The notes under the pieces: model-generated
Told to the model about the DNA's origin: nothing
Seen by the model: the letters and a program-made list of their open reading frames with translations, nothing else
Databases searched by the model: none
Program-made: the position numbers and the translations under genes
Part shown: one piece after another, positions 42,430 to 51,575 of the stretch
Position numbering within the stretch: the stretch's first letter is position 1
Layout of the letters: each line of letters starts with the position of its first letter
Source: Terriglobia bacterium
GTDB taxonomy: Bacteria; Acidobacteriota; Terriglobia; Terriglobales; Acidobacteriaceae
Assembly (NCBI GenBank): GCA_020072585.1
Contig: JAIQGL010000001.1
Span: forward strand, 1 to 64,000
Direction of reading: 5' to 3'
Length of the DNA: 64,000 bases

Positions 42430-45270
42430 ATGTCGCTCACACTTCCTGAATTTGTCGCTCTGTGGCAAAAGTCCACGCTAACGGAACGTTCAGCGTCCCA
42501 AACCCACTTCAACGGACTCTGTGACATCCTGGGCAAACCTAAACCGGCTGAATCAGATCCTTCTGGTGCCGAATACACTTTCGAAAAGGGTGCCGCGAAG
42601 AGCGGAGGCGGGCAGGGATGGGCTGATGTTTGGAAACAAGGATATTTCGGATGGGAATACAAGGGCAAACGCAAAAACCTCGATGAAGCATACACGCAGC
42701 TTCTTCAATATCGTGAAGACCTCGAAAACCCGCCTTTACTAATAACTTGCGATCTTAATCGGTTCGAGGTTCATACAAATTTCACGAACACTGCGCCAAA
42801 GATTTACAAATTTCAATTGGCTGACCTGCTCAGCAACAAACCTAATGAGAGCTGTGAAATTCCGCCATTGGACGTGTTGCGTCTTGTCTTTTCGGACCCG
42901 TCAAAACTAAAGCCTGGTCTAACAACAGCGCAGGTGACAGAAGAAGCTGCAGCCCAATTCTCTATTTTGGCGAAGAGTCTAAGAGACAGGGGAGTTAATC
43001 CGGAGAACGGAGCGCATTTTCTGATGCGGCTACTGTTTTGTTTGTTTGCCGAGAGCATCGGATTACTTCCATCCAAAGTTTTTTCACGTCTTGTGGCGGC
43101 AAGCGTTTCAAAACCCGCAGATTTCGACAAAAAACTCAAACAACTGTTCGCTGCGATGTCATCTCAAGGCGGGGCCTTTGGTGCGGACGATATACCCTAT
43201 TTCAATGGAGGGCTTTTCTCTGACGATCAAACATATCCGCTGAGCACAGCAGATTTGGAGATTCTCCGGAAAGCTTCAGCACTCGACTGGGCGCACGTTG
43301 AACCTGCAATCTTTGGAACTCTTTTTGAGCGCAGCTTAGATCCCAGCAAACGTTCCCAGTTGGGCGCTCATTACACTAGCAAAGACGATATTTTGTTGAT
43401 TGTTGAGCCTGTAGTCATGGTTCCGCTACGTCACCGCTGGGAGCAGATAAAAGGACAGGCAGAGCTGTTAGCGCAGAAAGCTTTTGCCGCTTCTGGTGGA
43501 GCTAGAACGGGCTACCGAAAGAAACTTCGCGACTTGTTGATGGGTTTTGCTGAAGAACTTGCCAACATCAAAATTCTTGATCCTGCCTGTGGCAGCGGTA
43601 ATTTCCTTTATGTCGCGCTGAAATCCATCCTGGATCTGGAGAAACAGGTCAGCACATTTGCCGCGATGAATGGACTGTCAGGCCTTCTACCGAAAGGCGA
43701 TCCTTCTCAGCTCTACGGAATAGAAATGAACGTGTACGCTCATGAGTTAGCATCTGTGGTTGTCTGGATTGGATACTTGCAGTGGCAACATGACAATGGC
43801 TATCCATTTGGCGCTTCACCTATTTTGCGCCCACTTACGAACATTAAGCGCATGGATGCGATCCTTGCTTACGATAATTCACAACCCATTGAACCCGACT
43901 GGCCAACGGTTGACTACATCATTGGAAATCCGCCCTTTCTGGGCAGCCAGAAAATGAGAGATGGCCTTGGCGACAGTTATGTGGAAAATTTGCGCACTCT
44001 GTATGACGACCGGCTTCCCGGAAGCACTGATTTTGTTACGTATTGGTTCGAAAAAGCTCGTAACCAAATCATTACTGGAAAAGCGAAGCGAGCAGGTCTG
44101 CTTGCGACTAACTCAATACGCGACGGCGGAAGCAACGAATCGCTCAAACGAATTGCAGCTACGTCCGAGATTTTCATGGCATGGTCGGATAGGGAGTGGA
44201 TTTTAGACGGTGCCGCAGTTAGGGTCTCAATGGTGGGCTTTGGCGCTAAGCAAGCGAATGAATCTTACATGTTAGATGGAGTGCCTGTTACCAAGATCAA
44301 CACAGATTTGACGAGCGGCGTGGATTTCTCAGACATAAAAACGCTTGCAGAGAACCTAAATCTCTCGTTTCAAGGACCCGTAAAGGTCGGGCCTTTCGAT
44401 ATTTCTGCAGACTTAGCGTCCGAAATGCTAGCTAGCCCGAATCCGAATCACCGGCCTAATTCAGATGTGATCAAGCCGACAATGAACGGTTCAGATATTG
44501 TAGTGCGGCCACGCAATGAATGGACAATCGATTTTGGTGAGATGGAGTTACCGGAAGCTGCATTGTATGAAGCACCATTCGAGTATCTAAAAAAGAATGT
44601 AAAGCCAGTACGCGAGCAAAACCGAGATCAGCAGAGACGTGACAAGTGGTGGCGCTTAGGCAGAAGCGGCGGGGATTTCAAGAATGCCAGAGCCGGGAAA
44701 TCCCGTGTGATTTTGACTCCTAGAGTAGCAAAGCACCGGCTCTTCGATTGGGCGCCTCCAGACGTCGTGCCGGATACCCGTGTGTATGCTTTTGCGCGAG
44801 ATGATGATTATTTCTTTGGCGTTTTGCATTCGCGCGTCCATGAATTATGGTCATTGAAAACTTGCTCTTGGCACGGCGTAGGGAACGATCCGACATATAA
44901 CAACACTACGTGTTTTCTCACTTTCCCCTTCCCTTGGGTACCGGGATGCGAATCTCTTAGCGATGCGAAAGTACAAGCGATAGCTGAAGCGGCAAAGAAA
45001 CTGGCTCAAATGCGCAATGCATGGTTGCATCCCATTGGCATGGAAGGAACTGAGCTGAAAAAGCGAACGCTGACAAACCTTTACAACGAGATGCCTCAGT
45101 GGCTGCAAGACCTTCATAAGGCGCTTGATTCGGCAGTTTTAGCTGCCTACGGCTGGCCAGATAATCTAAGCGATGCCGAGATCCTTGAACGGCTCTTAAT
45201 GCTTAACGCTTCGCGTGGCAGTAAAGACAGTGACCACACTTTGCTCTCCACTGCTCCGCCCTCAGCGTAG
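42430..45270 (+). CDS. MmeI-like (type IIL) restriction-modification enzyme
   Basis: The 946-residue protein joins nuclease and methyltransferase in one chain. Near the N-terminus Asp66 is followed by nine residues and then Glu76-Tyr-Lys78 (WEYKGK), the D-X9-ExK nuclease motif spacing of MmeI. The methyltransferase has motif I DPACGSG at 384-390 and motif IV NPPF at 500-503, the latter for adenine-N6 methylation. WSDREWILDGAAVRVSMVGFG and a C-terminal recognition domain follow, as in MmeI relatives. Such enzymes modify one strand and cut about 20 bases away. Size matches MmeI (919). A small XRE regulator follows on the opposite strand. All key motifs are intact. Confidence 0.88.
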   Translation: MSLTLPEFVALWQKSTLTERSASQTHFNGLCDILGKPKPAESDPSGAEYTFEKGAAKSGGGQGWADVWKQGYFGWEYKGKRKNLDEAYTQLLQYREDLENPPLLITCDLNRFEVHTNFTNTAPKIYKFQLADLLSNKPNESCEIPPLDVLRLVFSDPSKLKPGLTTAQVTEEAAAQFSILAKSLRDRGVNPENGAHFLMRLLFCLFAESIGLLPSKVFSRLVAASVSKPADFDKKLKQLFAAMSSQGGAFGADDIPYFNGGLFSDDQTYPLSTADLEILRKASALDWAHVEPAIFGTLFERSLDPSKRSQLGAHYTSKDDILLIVEPVVMVPLRHRWEQIKGQAELLAQKAFAASGGARTGYRKKLRDLLMGFAEELANIKILDPACGSGNFLYVALKSILDLEKQVSTFAAMNGLSGLLPKGDPSQLYGIEMNVYAHELASVVVWIGYLQWQHDNGYPFGASPILRPLTNIKRMDAILAYDNSQPIEPDWPTVDYIIGNPPFLGSQKMRDGLGDSYVENLRTLYDDRLPGSTDFVTYWFEKARNQIITGKAKRAGLLATNSIRDGGSNESLKRIAATSEIFMAWSDREWILDGAAVRVSMVGFGAKQANESYMLDGVPVTKINTDLTSGVDFSDIKTLAENLNLSFQGPVKVGPFDISADLASEMLASPNPNHRPNSDVIKPTMNGSDIVVRPRNEWTIDFGEMELPEAALYEAPFEYLKKNVKPVREQNRDQQRRDKWWRLGRSGGDFKNARAGKSRVILTPRVAKHRLFDWAPPDVVPDTRVYAFARDDDYFFGVLHSRVHELWSLKTCSWHGVGNDPTYNNTTCFLTFPFPWVPGCESLSDAKVQAIAEAAKKLAQMRNAWLHPIGMEGTELKKRTLTNLYNEMPQWLQDLHKALDSAVLAAYGWPDNLSDAEILERLLMLNASRGSKDSDHTLLSTAPPSA

Positions 45271-45325
45271 TCCAACCGAAAAGGGAGTACACAGCTCGTT
45301 GCGCGGTGACCGGAACCGCCCGCTC

Positions 45326-45553
45326 TCACAACCCCGTCAACAACCTCGACATAGTCGTCTCAAACGCTCGGGCGATCTTCCGCAATTTATAAAGCCCTAC
45401 CTCGCGCACGCCCCGCTCCAGGTCAGAAATATGGACCCTGCTGAGATCGGCAATCACTCCCAATTCCACCTGTGTCCAGCCTCGTTTTAGCCGGAGCGCA
45501 CGGATGCGCTTGCCAAGTGTGGCTGAAAGAACCTGGTCTTCAGAGGTGGACAC
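45326..45553 (-). CDS. XRE-family regulator, possible controller of the restriction enzyme
   Basis: The 75-residue protein starts at a GTG. It is almost entirely one helix-turn-helix domain: GKRIRALRLKRGWTQVELG, then HISDLERGVREVGLYKLRKIA. The size and fold are those of controller (C) proteins that tune restriction-modification genes. It is convergent with the MmeI-like gene, 55 bp away. A perfect 18-bp palindrome lies 33 bp upstream of its start and may be its own operator. A role in controlling the enzyme is inferred from position. Confidence 0.8.
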   Translation of the reverse strand: MSTSEDQVLSATLGKRIRALRLKRGWTQVELGVIADLSRVHISDLERGVREVGLYKLRKIARAFETTMSRLLTGL

Positions 45554-45585
45554 GTCATAAATATCGGCTTAAAATCAAATTTGTG

Positions 45586-45603
45586 TGTAAGGCATGCCTT
45601 ACA
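45586..45603. promoter_or_regulatory. Perfect 18-bp palindrome, candidate XRE operator
   Basis: TGTAAGGCATGCCTTACA is fully symmetric. It sits between the divergent XRE gene (start 45553, minus) and the small + strand gene at 45662, so it could control both. Size and symmetry suit an XRE dimer site. Confidence 0.7.
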
Positions 45604-45661
45604 TTATTAATCGAAGGTAATAAAAATGCCCTTTAAAGCTGGCACTGCAAAACCTTTTTGA

Positions 45662-45940
45662 ATGAAAAAATTGCTTCGTGATCTCATCACACAACTCGGC
45701 TACGTGCTGAGTACGAATGGTGGGCGCGTTTGGTATGTCTACTGTTGGACGGAGGACGATGGCATTTACTTCTGTGGACACAAGCACGAATCAATAGCAG
45801 AGTCCATGAAATGCCTTGTGCCGGATGGTGGGGGATTCATACGTGCCATTGAGTCCGGAGCATCGCGATCATTGAATGAGGTCGAATCCAAGGAGTTTGT
45901 TGCCGCATTAAAGTCCATGCCTTGGAGTTGTCGAAAATGA
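45662..45940 (+). CDS. Hypothetical small protein next to the restriction locus
   Basis: The 92-residue product is not recognised. It has a helical N-terminus (KKLLRDLITQLGYVL), a Trp/Tyr-rich middle (GGRVWYVYCWTEDDGIYFCG) and no export or membrane signal. Composition is protein-like and codon use natural. It is divergent from the XRE gene and shares the palindrome region, so it may be controlled with it. No ribosome site stands out before the ATG. Confidence 0.5.
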   Translation: MKKLLRDLITQLGYVLSTNGGRVWYVYCWTEDDGIYFCGHKHESIAESMKCLVPDGGGFIRAIESGASRSLNEVESKEFVAALKSMPWSCRK

Positions 45941-45970
45941 GAGCTCATCTGCTCGCTGCATAAATCAAGT

Positions 45971-47302
45971 TCAGTGGCTCAGGTCGTTCCTGACCACCTT
46001 GCCCTTCAGCATCACAAACTGCACCTTCTCCAGCACCGTGATGTCCTTCAACGGATCACCGACGACGGCAATCACGTCCGCGCCTTTGCCTTTTTCAAGG
46101 CTGCCCAGGTGTGCCACGCCGATCAGCTCTGCCGCGTTGATGGTGGCGGCCTGGATGATTTGCAGCGGCGTCATGCCGGAGAGCGCGTAAGACTCAAGCG
46201 GTTTTAAGCTGGCTTGGCCGCGAGTGAAACCTGGAGTGTCATAGTATTCGTCTGATCCGAATGCGATGGGCACGCCTGCGGCCACAGCGCGCCGTAAACG
46301 CTCCTGGTTGCTGTGGGCAAATCCCGCAAACCCCGCCTCCATCTGTTTCAACCTCTCAGGAGTAACTCCCGCGCTGTTTTTGTAAACCGCCAGATAACCC
46401 TCGGTTGGATAGTCCGTGGGAACAAGGTAGATGTGTTTGGCCGCCATGGTTTTCAAGGCATCGTCGGGGATGGTGTAGCCATGCTCGATGGAATCCACTC
46501 CGGCATCTGCTGCGATGCGCGTGGCGTCATCGCCAATGGCGTGTGCTGCCACCTTGCGATGCACGCGATGTGCTTCTTCCACAACCGCTTTCAGCGTGTC
46601 CGGCGCAATCACGCGCGGGCCCGTGTTCACGATGACTTTGATCAGGTCCGCGCCATCGTAAAAGGCCTGCTGCACCGCGTCACGCGCGGCGTTGGGGTTG
46701 CCCACAACGGCATATTCCTGCGCCACCAGCTCTTGCGCCGCCCGTTGCAGATCGCCAAACTGCCCGCCTGCCGCGGAGAGAGCGCGTGTGCTCACGGCCA
46801 TCCGCGGACCTTCCACCCAGCCGGCGCGAATGGCGTCTCTTAGCGCCACATCGCCGTTCCATCCAGAGTTGCCGACGTCGCGGACCGTGGTGATGCCCGC
46901 CTCAACGTCCTCTTTGCCCATCTTCGCGCCGAGCAACGCGCGTGACGCGGTGCTCATGGTGCTGACGGTGATAGCCATGTTTGGATCGTCACCGCCCAGC
47001 TTGGCGTCATAATTCTCCAGCAAATGGGTGTGGCAGTCGATCAACCCCGGCAACAGCGTGGCCGCGCCCAGATCAATCACAGTCGCCGTGGGCGCCTGAG
47101 CTTTAAGATCGGTAAACGGCCCCACGGCTTCAATGCTGCCCGCACGGACCAGCACTGCCTGGCCGTCAAGGTATTTGCCGGCCTTCACATCCAGCACCCG
47201 CGCTGCTTTGAGGATGGTGGCCTGCGGCGGCTGCGGCGCAGGTGTTTGTGCAAGGAGGGAAGAAGACAGAAGAATGATGAGCAATCGATGCAAGCGCTTC
47301 AT
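45971..47302 (-). CDS. Exported metal-dependent amidohydrolase
   Basis: ATG 47302 gives 443 residues with a proper signal peptide (KRLHRLLIILLSSSLLAQ); the longer frame upstream would spoil it. The fold is amidohydrolase TIM barrel: LPGLIDCHTHLLENYD (HxH metal pair), KVAAHAIGDDA, DSIEHGY and FGSDEYYDTPG, in the imidazolonepropionase / Xaa-Pro dipeptidase-like group. These periplasmic or secreted enzymes hydrolyse cyclic amides or dipeptides. The end has GKGADVIAVVGDPLKDI, the usual composite-domain closure. It is divergent from the decarboxylase gene and shares an intergenic space with two near-identical repeats. Confidence 0.82.
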   Translation of the reverse strand: MKRLHRLLIILLSSSLLAQTPAPQPPQATILKAARVLDVKAGKYLDGQAVLVRAGSIEAVGPFTDLKAQAPTATVIDLGAATLLPGLIDCHTHLLENYDAKLGGDDPNMAITVSTMSTASRALLGAKMGKEDVEAGITTVRDVGNSGWNGDVALRDAIRAGWVEGPRMAVSTRALSAAGGQFGDLQRAAQELVAQEYAVVGNPNAARDAVQQAFYDGADLIKVIVNTGPRVIAPDTLKAVVEEAHRVHRKVAAHAIGDDATRIAADAGVDSIEHGYTIPDDALKTMAAKHIYLVPTDYPTEGYLAVYKNSAGVTPERLKQMEAGFAGFAHSNQERLRRAVAAGVPIAFGSDEYYDTPGFTRGQASLKPLESYALSGMTPLQIIQAATINAAELIGVAHLGSLEKGKGADVIAVVGDPLKDITVLEKVQFVMLKGKVVRNDLSH

Positions 47303-47400
47303 GGCGCGGAAGTATAGCAGGAGGGCGCGCGGGGTGGCTGCGAAGGCGTTTTGGTTGTGGATTAAATCTGCCAACCCCCGCACTTTTGGCCCAGCACTAA

Positions 47401-47449
47401 CGTTTGAACGCATCTTTTGAGCGTAAGTCGTTTAAACGCATCTTTTGAG
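47401..47449. promoter_or_regulatory. Two 21-bp direct repeats 28 bp apart in a divergent intergenic space
   Basis: CGTTTGAACGCATCTTTTGAG (one base more than twenty, split as CGTTTGAACG + CATCTTTTGAG) at 47401-47421 recurs at 47429-47449 with one change (G to A). They lie between the amidohydrolase and decarboxylase starts. The GTTTAAAC-like core of each is palindromic. They may be binding sites for a common regulator. Confidence 0.5.
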
Positions 47450-47590
47450 AGCAATCCACGGAGTGCGGCCATTTCCCTCACGCTCTTAGTCTGTTATCTT
47501 ATTAGCAACGCAATATCTGTAATTGCCCAGTATTTGTAATTGCCCAGTATCGACCCGAAAATTAATTTGTTCCTTCCGGGAGTTGTTTTG

Positions 47591-49003
47591 ATGAGTTGTA
47601 CACCCCTGCTCAACCAGGCAGTAGAGATTGCGTCTGCCTATTTTGAACGCCGTGATTCTTTCCCTGTCTTTCCGCACATTACTCCTGAGCAGTTGCGCCA
47701 GGCCTTTGGCGCCGGCAGGCCTGTGCCAGAACGAGGTCAGGCCGCGGAGCAAGTGATTGCAGAGCTGGCTCGTACGGCTGAGTTGGGATTGGTCGCCCAT
47801 ACGGGGCCGCGCTACTTTGGCTTTGTGATTGGCGGCAGCCTGCCTGTGGCAACGGCCGCGGACTGGCTGACCTCAGCCTGGGACCAGAATTCCGGTCTCT
47901 ACGCCACTTCACCCGCTGCTTCCGTGGTGGAAGAAGTTGCCGCAGCATGGCTGCTGGAACTTCTTGATCTGCCGCGCAATGCCAGTGTGGGCTTTGTGAC
48001 CGGATGCGGCATGGCGAACTTTACCGGTCTGGCCGCGGCCCGCCATTACGTGCTGCGGAAGGCGGGTTGGGATGTTGAGCTCGACGGACTGAACGGCGCT
48101 CCCAGAATCAACATTATTCTGGGTGAGGAAGCCCACGTTACCGTCCACACGGCCCTGCGTATGCTCGGTCTGGGCACACGCGCGGTGAAAAATGTTCCCA
48201 CCGATGAGCAGGGAAGAATGGTGCCTTCTGAGTTGGTCAAGGTGCTTAAAACCTGTAGCGGCCCCACCATCGTCTGTGCGCAAGCCGGCAATGTGAATAC
48301 CGGATCTTTTGATCCGCTTGAGGATATTACCGCTGCAACGCGCGAAGCAGGCGCGTGGCTGCACGTGGATGCCGCATTTGGGCTCTGGGCCGCCGTAAGC
48401 GATGAGCTCAGGCACCTGGTAGCCGGGGTCGAACACGCCGACTCGTGGGCCACTGACGGCCACAAATGGCTCAATGTTCCTTACGATTGCGGTTTGATTA
48501 TCTGCGCGCATCCTGAAGCGCATCGCGCGGCCATGACCGTGACCGCGGCTTATCTGGTGCAGTCAGATAAAGAGCGCGATCCCTTTGAGTGGACACCGGA
48601 ATTCTCACGTCGCGGGCGCGGTTTCACGGTCTACGCTGCTATCAAACATCTGGGCCGCAGCGGCGTTCGTGACATGGTGGAGCGCTGCTGTGTTCGCGCG
48701 CGCCAGATGGCGGATTTGCTCCGAAAACATCCGTCAGTTGAAATTCTGAATGACGTGGTGCTGAACCAGGTGCTGGTGCGTTTTAAAAATTCTGATGATT
48801 TCACGCGCACCGTGATCAAGCGCGTGCAGCAGGATGGCACCTGCTGGCTTGGCGGCACTACCTGGCACAATATGGCGGCGATGCGTATCTCCATATCCAA
48901 TTGGGCAACCACGGAGAAGGACATTCAACTCTCGGCCCAGGCGATTTTGCGCGCCGCCAGCACGGTGGCTGCGGGTAGCAGGATGGCGGCAAGCGTGCTC
49001 TAA
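47591..49003 (+). CDS. PLP-dependent group II decarboxylase family protein
   Basis: ATG 47591 (MSCTPLLNQAVEIA) is preferred; a longer frame adds 17 unconserved residues. The 470-residue protein has the aspartate-aminotransferase-type PLP fold: TGPRYFGFVIGGSLPVA, TGCGMANFTGLAAARH, WLHVDAAFGLWAAV (PLP-binding Asp) and DGHKWLNVPYDCG with the Schiff-base Lys292. This is the glutamate / aromatic amino acid decarboxylase group. The substrate is not evident from sequence. It is transcribed away from the amidohydrolase and is followed after 76 bp by a DUF3667-like gene. Confidence 0.85.
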   Translation: MSCTPLLNQAVEIASAYFERRDSFPVFPHITPEQLRQAFGAGRPVPERGQAAEQVIAELARTAELGLVAHTGPRYFGFVIGGSLPVATAADWLTSAWDQNSGLYATSPAASVVEEVAAAWLLELLDLPRNASVGFVTGCGMANFTGLAAARHYVLRKAGWDVELDGLNGAPRINIILGEEAHVTVHTALRMLGLGTRAVKNVPTDEQGRMVPSELVKVLKTCSGPTIVCAQAGNVNTGSFDPLEDITAATREAGAWLHVDAAFGLWAAVSDELRHLVAGVEHADSWATDGHKWLNVPYDCGLIICAHPEAHRAAMTVTAAYLVQSDKERDPFEWTPEFSRRGRGFTVYAAIKHLGRSGVRDMVERCCVRARQMADLLRKHPSVEILNDVVLNQVLVRFKNSDDFTRTVIKRVQQDGTCWLGGTTWHNMAAMRISISNWATTEKDIQLSAQAILRAASTVAAGSRMAASVL

Positions 49004-49079
49004 GTGATCCGCTGAATGCCAATGATGTCCCCGCTGGGATATACTCTGCGAACTTTGTTTTCCAGCAAAGGGCTGAGGT

Positions 49080-49940
49080 ATGGGGGACATCATTCAAGAG
49101 AGCGATGCGGTTCAGCACGAGCAGGCATCAACGTGTGCCACATGCGGAGGAACGCTCACGCAGGAATTCTGCCCGGCCTGTGGTGAACAAAAATTTGACC
49201 GCCACAGCTTTTCCCTCAGGCATTTTGCCCATCACTCGCTGCATGAGTTGTTTCACCTGGATTCCAAAATCCTGCGGACGATTCGTTACCTGTTCAGCAA
49301 GCCGGCCTTTGTTACTGCCGAGTACCTTGCGGGCAGGAAATCCAGATATGTGAACCCGCTGCGCCTGTATGTGCTGTGTTTTGCCTTGGCGACGTTGCTG
49401 ACTTCCACCTACCATCCCGCTCTGGATTTCGGGAGGGTCGTCGATCAAGACAAGACCGGAAGTTTCAAGAAGATGCTGGAGAAGTTTGCGGGCCGTAAAG
49501 GCATTTCATCGGAAGTCCTGGTTGAGCATTTGAATGAGCGTCTCCACTTTTACTATGAAGGATCAAAGATCCTGAATGCGCTGGCCATGACCTGCCTGCT
49601 TGCAGTCTTCTACCGCAGGCAGAAGTGGTATTTTGGCGAGCATGCTGTCACGGCGCTCTATTTTTTATCGTTCACGTCACTCCTGACGATGGTGAAGTGG
49701 CCGCTCTGGCTGGCTTTGGGTGCGCCAGTCCAGGGCCCCAAGGCATACACTTTGTCGGTGATTTTTCTCATGGTCGCTCTGCCTTATCTCTGGATTATGT
49801 TGCGGCAGCTTCATGGTGAAAGTAAAAAGAAAACGGCGGTAAAGTCCGTCTTCATCTATGGCGGAACTCAAGTAACGATCGTGCTGACGACTGTTATCAG
49901 CGTGGTGCTCGCCATGCTGCACACGCTTCTGCTGCATTAG
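49080..49940 (+). CDS. DUF3667-like membrane protein with zinc ribbon
   Basis: The 286-residue protein has two cysteine pairs near its start, Cys19/Cys22 (CATCGG) and Cys31/Cys34 (CPACGE), a likely zinc ribbon. The conserved DUF3667 segment follows: HELFHLDSKILRTIRYLF, then KPAFVTAEYLAGRKSRYVNP. About four membrane helices fill the rest (near residues 93-110, 165-182, 195-215 and 225-285). Function of the family is unknown. It appears to be a single gene; the ATG is preceded by GAGG. Confidence 0.78.
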   Translation: MGDIIQESDAVQHEQASTCATCGGTLTQEFCPACGEQKFDRHSFSLRHFAHHSLHELFHLDSKILRTIRYLFSKPAFVTAEYLAGRKSRYVNPLRLYVLCFALATLLTSTYHPALDFGRVVDQDKTGSFKKMLEKFAGRKGISSEVLVEHLNERLHFYYEGSKILNALAMTCLLAVFYRRQKWYFGEHAVTALYFLSFTSLLTMVKWPLWLALGAPVQGPKAYTLSVIFLMVALPYLWIMLRQLHGESKKKTAVKSVFIYGGTQVTIVLTTVISVVLAMLHTLLLH

Positions 49941-50107
49941 CAATTACAAAGAAGCACACAGCAGCTCCAGCTGCTTACGCTGAAGCGCACACCATATTCT
50001 GTCGGCGGTCCCACTCCTTTTATTTGTGCGGATTCCTGATACCCAATGTTCGTTCGCCAGTGTCTAACAGGGGTGCGGTCGAATGCCGGGTGCAGTCAAC
50101 ATTGTCC

Positions 50108-51547
50108 ATGAAATTTTCTTACTTCTTTAGACACATGCTGGCCATTGTGGCCGTGAGCTTTATTTCTGCCATGGTCGTCTATGCCCAGCAATCTCCTGCG
50201 CCTGCTTCCATGCCAGCCGGAGCGGTGCAGCCGTCCGTAAAAGTGCTGGCGGACGAATCCTATTCATACGCTCTCTATCTGCCATCAAAGTATTCCACGC
50301 AGAAGCGTTGGCCCGTGCTGCTTGCCTTTGATCCTGACGGCGTTGGCGTTGACCCTGTTAAGCTCTTCCAGCCGGCCGCGGAGAAATACGGATTCATCGT
50401 GGTGGGCAGCAACAGCACGCGCAACTTCGTGGATCCCTCCGCCGCCATCCGGCTTCTGTGGGGTGACGTGAATAAGCGCTATGCCATCGATTCCCGCCGC
50501 ATTTACGCCACAGGTTTTTCCGGCGGCTCCCGCCTGGCTTCGGGCCTGGCCATCGGCTGCAAAAATTGTCTTGCCGGCGTGATCGAGTGCGGCGCGGGCC
50601 TGCCTCCGGGCGTCAACCTTCCTCCGGCGGAAACAGCGGACTGGTTTCTTACCGCCGGAACACTCGACTTCAATTACAACGAGATTATTCGCCTGGCTGA
50701 CGCGCTGGATGCCCGGCATGCCGCCACGAGCCTGGCTATCTTTCCCGGACCGCATAACTGGATGTCGCCCGCCGTGGCCGAACAGGCATTGGCGTGGATG
50801 CATCTGCGTGCCATGGTCAAAGGCACAGCGCCAGTGGACAAAAACTTTTTGGAAAGCGAATTCAGCCGTCAGGTTGTTGCCGCCAGATCGTTGCAGCAAT
50901 CAGACGGCGCGCTGGCCGCGTTCCGCGCCTATCGCCAGATCATCAATGACTTTCGCTCGTTGCGTGACATCAAAGACATTCAATCTCAACAAGACGCCCT
51001 GGCCGCCTCGGATGAACTCAAGCACGCGCGCAAGAATGAGCAGACCCTGCTTGAGCTTCAGGACAAGACCGGAGCCAGCATCGTTGCCATTGCTAACGCC
51101 ATCGCCAACAAGGAAAAACCTTCGGGCGTCCTGTATCAGCAACTCGAATCGCTCATGAAAGAAATCCGGCACGATCGGGAAACAACGCAGGAGAGCGCCC
51201 GCCGTGACGCGCTGGGGCGGGGCATGGCCGGTGCGTTCGCCTATGCCAGAGAATCCGGGTCAGACAACATGTTGAAGCAGGACTACCTTCTGGCGCGCGA
51301 TTTCTTTAAGGTCGCCGCGATCATCCGTCCGGAAGCTCCGTGGCCCCACTATCTGGTGGCGCTTGTGACCGCGCACCTGGGCGAAGACAAGCTGGCGCTG
51401 GAAGAGCTGGGCAAATCCGTGGACCGCGGTCTGAACGATCCTCAGCTGTTGGAGAGCCCCAACTTTGACAAGCTGCGCGGCAATGAAACATTCAAGGAGC
51501 TTAGCGCGCGCGTGGCCAAGAGCGCCGCAGAGAAGCGCGACAACTAG
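50108..51547 (+). CDS. Exported alpha/beta-hydrolase-like protein with C-terminal TPR-like region
   Basis: ATG 50108 gives 479 residues with a signal peptide (hydrophobic residues about 9-27, ending VYAQ). Residues 45-245 look like an alpha/beta hydrolase of the polyhydroxybutyrate-depolymerase/esterase type: YSYALYLPSKYS, WPVLLAFDPDG, and the nucleophile elbow GFSGGSRLAS with Ser. FPGPHNWMSP may carry the catalytic His. The last 200 residues are helical and resemble TPR-like repeats (RDFFKVAAIIRPEAPWPHYL). Substrate is unknown. It is likely periplasmic or membrane-associated. Confidence 0.65.
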   Translation: MKFSYFFRHMLAIVAVSFISAMVVYAQQSPAPASMPAGAVQPSVKVLADESYSYALYLPSKYSTQKRWPVLLAFDPDGVGVDPVKLFQPAAEKYGFIVVGSNSTRNFVDPSAAIRLLWGDVNKRYAIDSRRIYATGFSGGSRLASGLAIGCKNCLAGVIECGAGLPPGVNLPPAETADWFLTAGTLDFNYNEIIRLADALDARHAATSLAIFPGPHNWMSPAVAEQALAWMHLRAMVKGTAPVDKNFLESEFSRQVVAARSLQQSDGALAAFRAYRQIINDFRSLRDIKDIQSQQDALAASDELKHARKNEQTLLELQDKTGASIVAIANAIANKEKPSGVLYQQLESLMKEIRHDRETTQESARRDALGRGMAGAFAYARESGSDNMLKQDYLLARDFFKVAAIIRPEAPWPHYLVALVTAHLGEDKLALEELGKSVDRGLNDPQLLESPNFDKLRGNETFKELSARVAKSAAEKRDN

Positions 51548-51575
51548 CGCGGCAGGTCTTACTCCAGCCCTCGCT

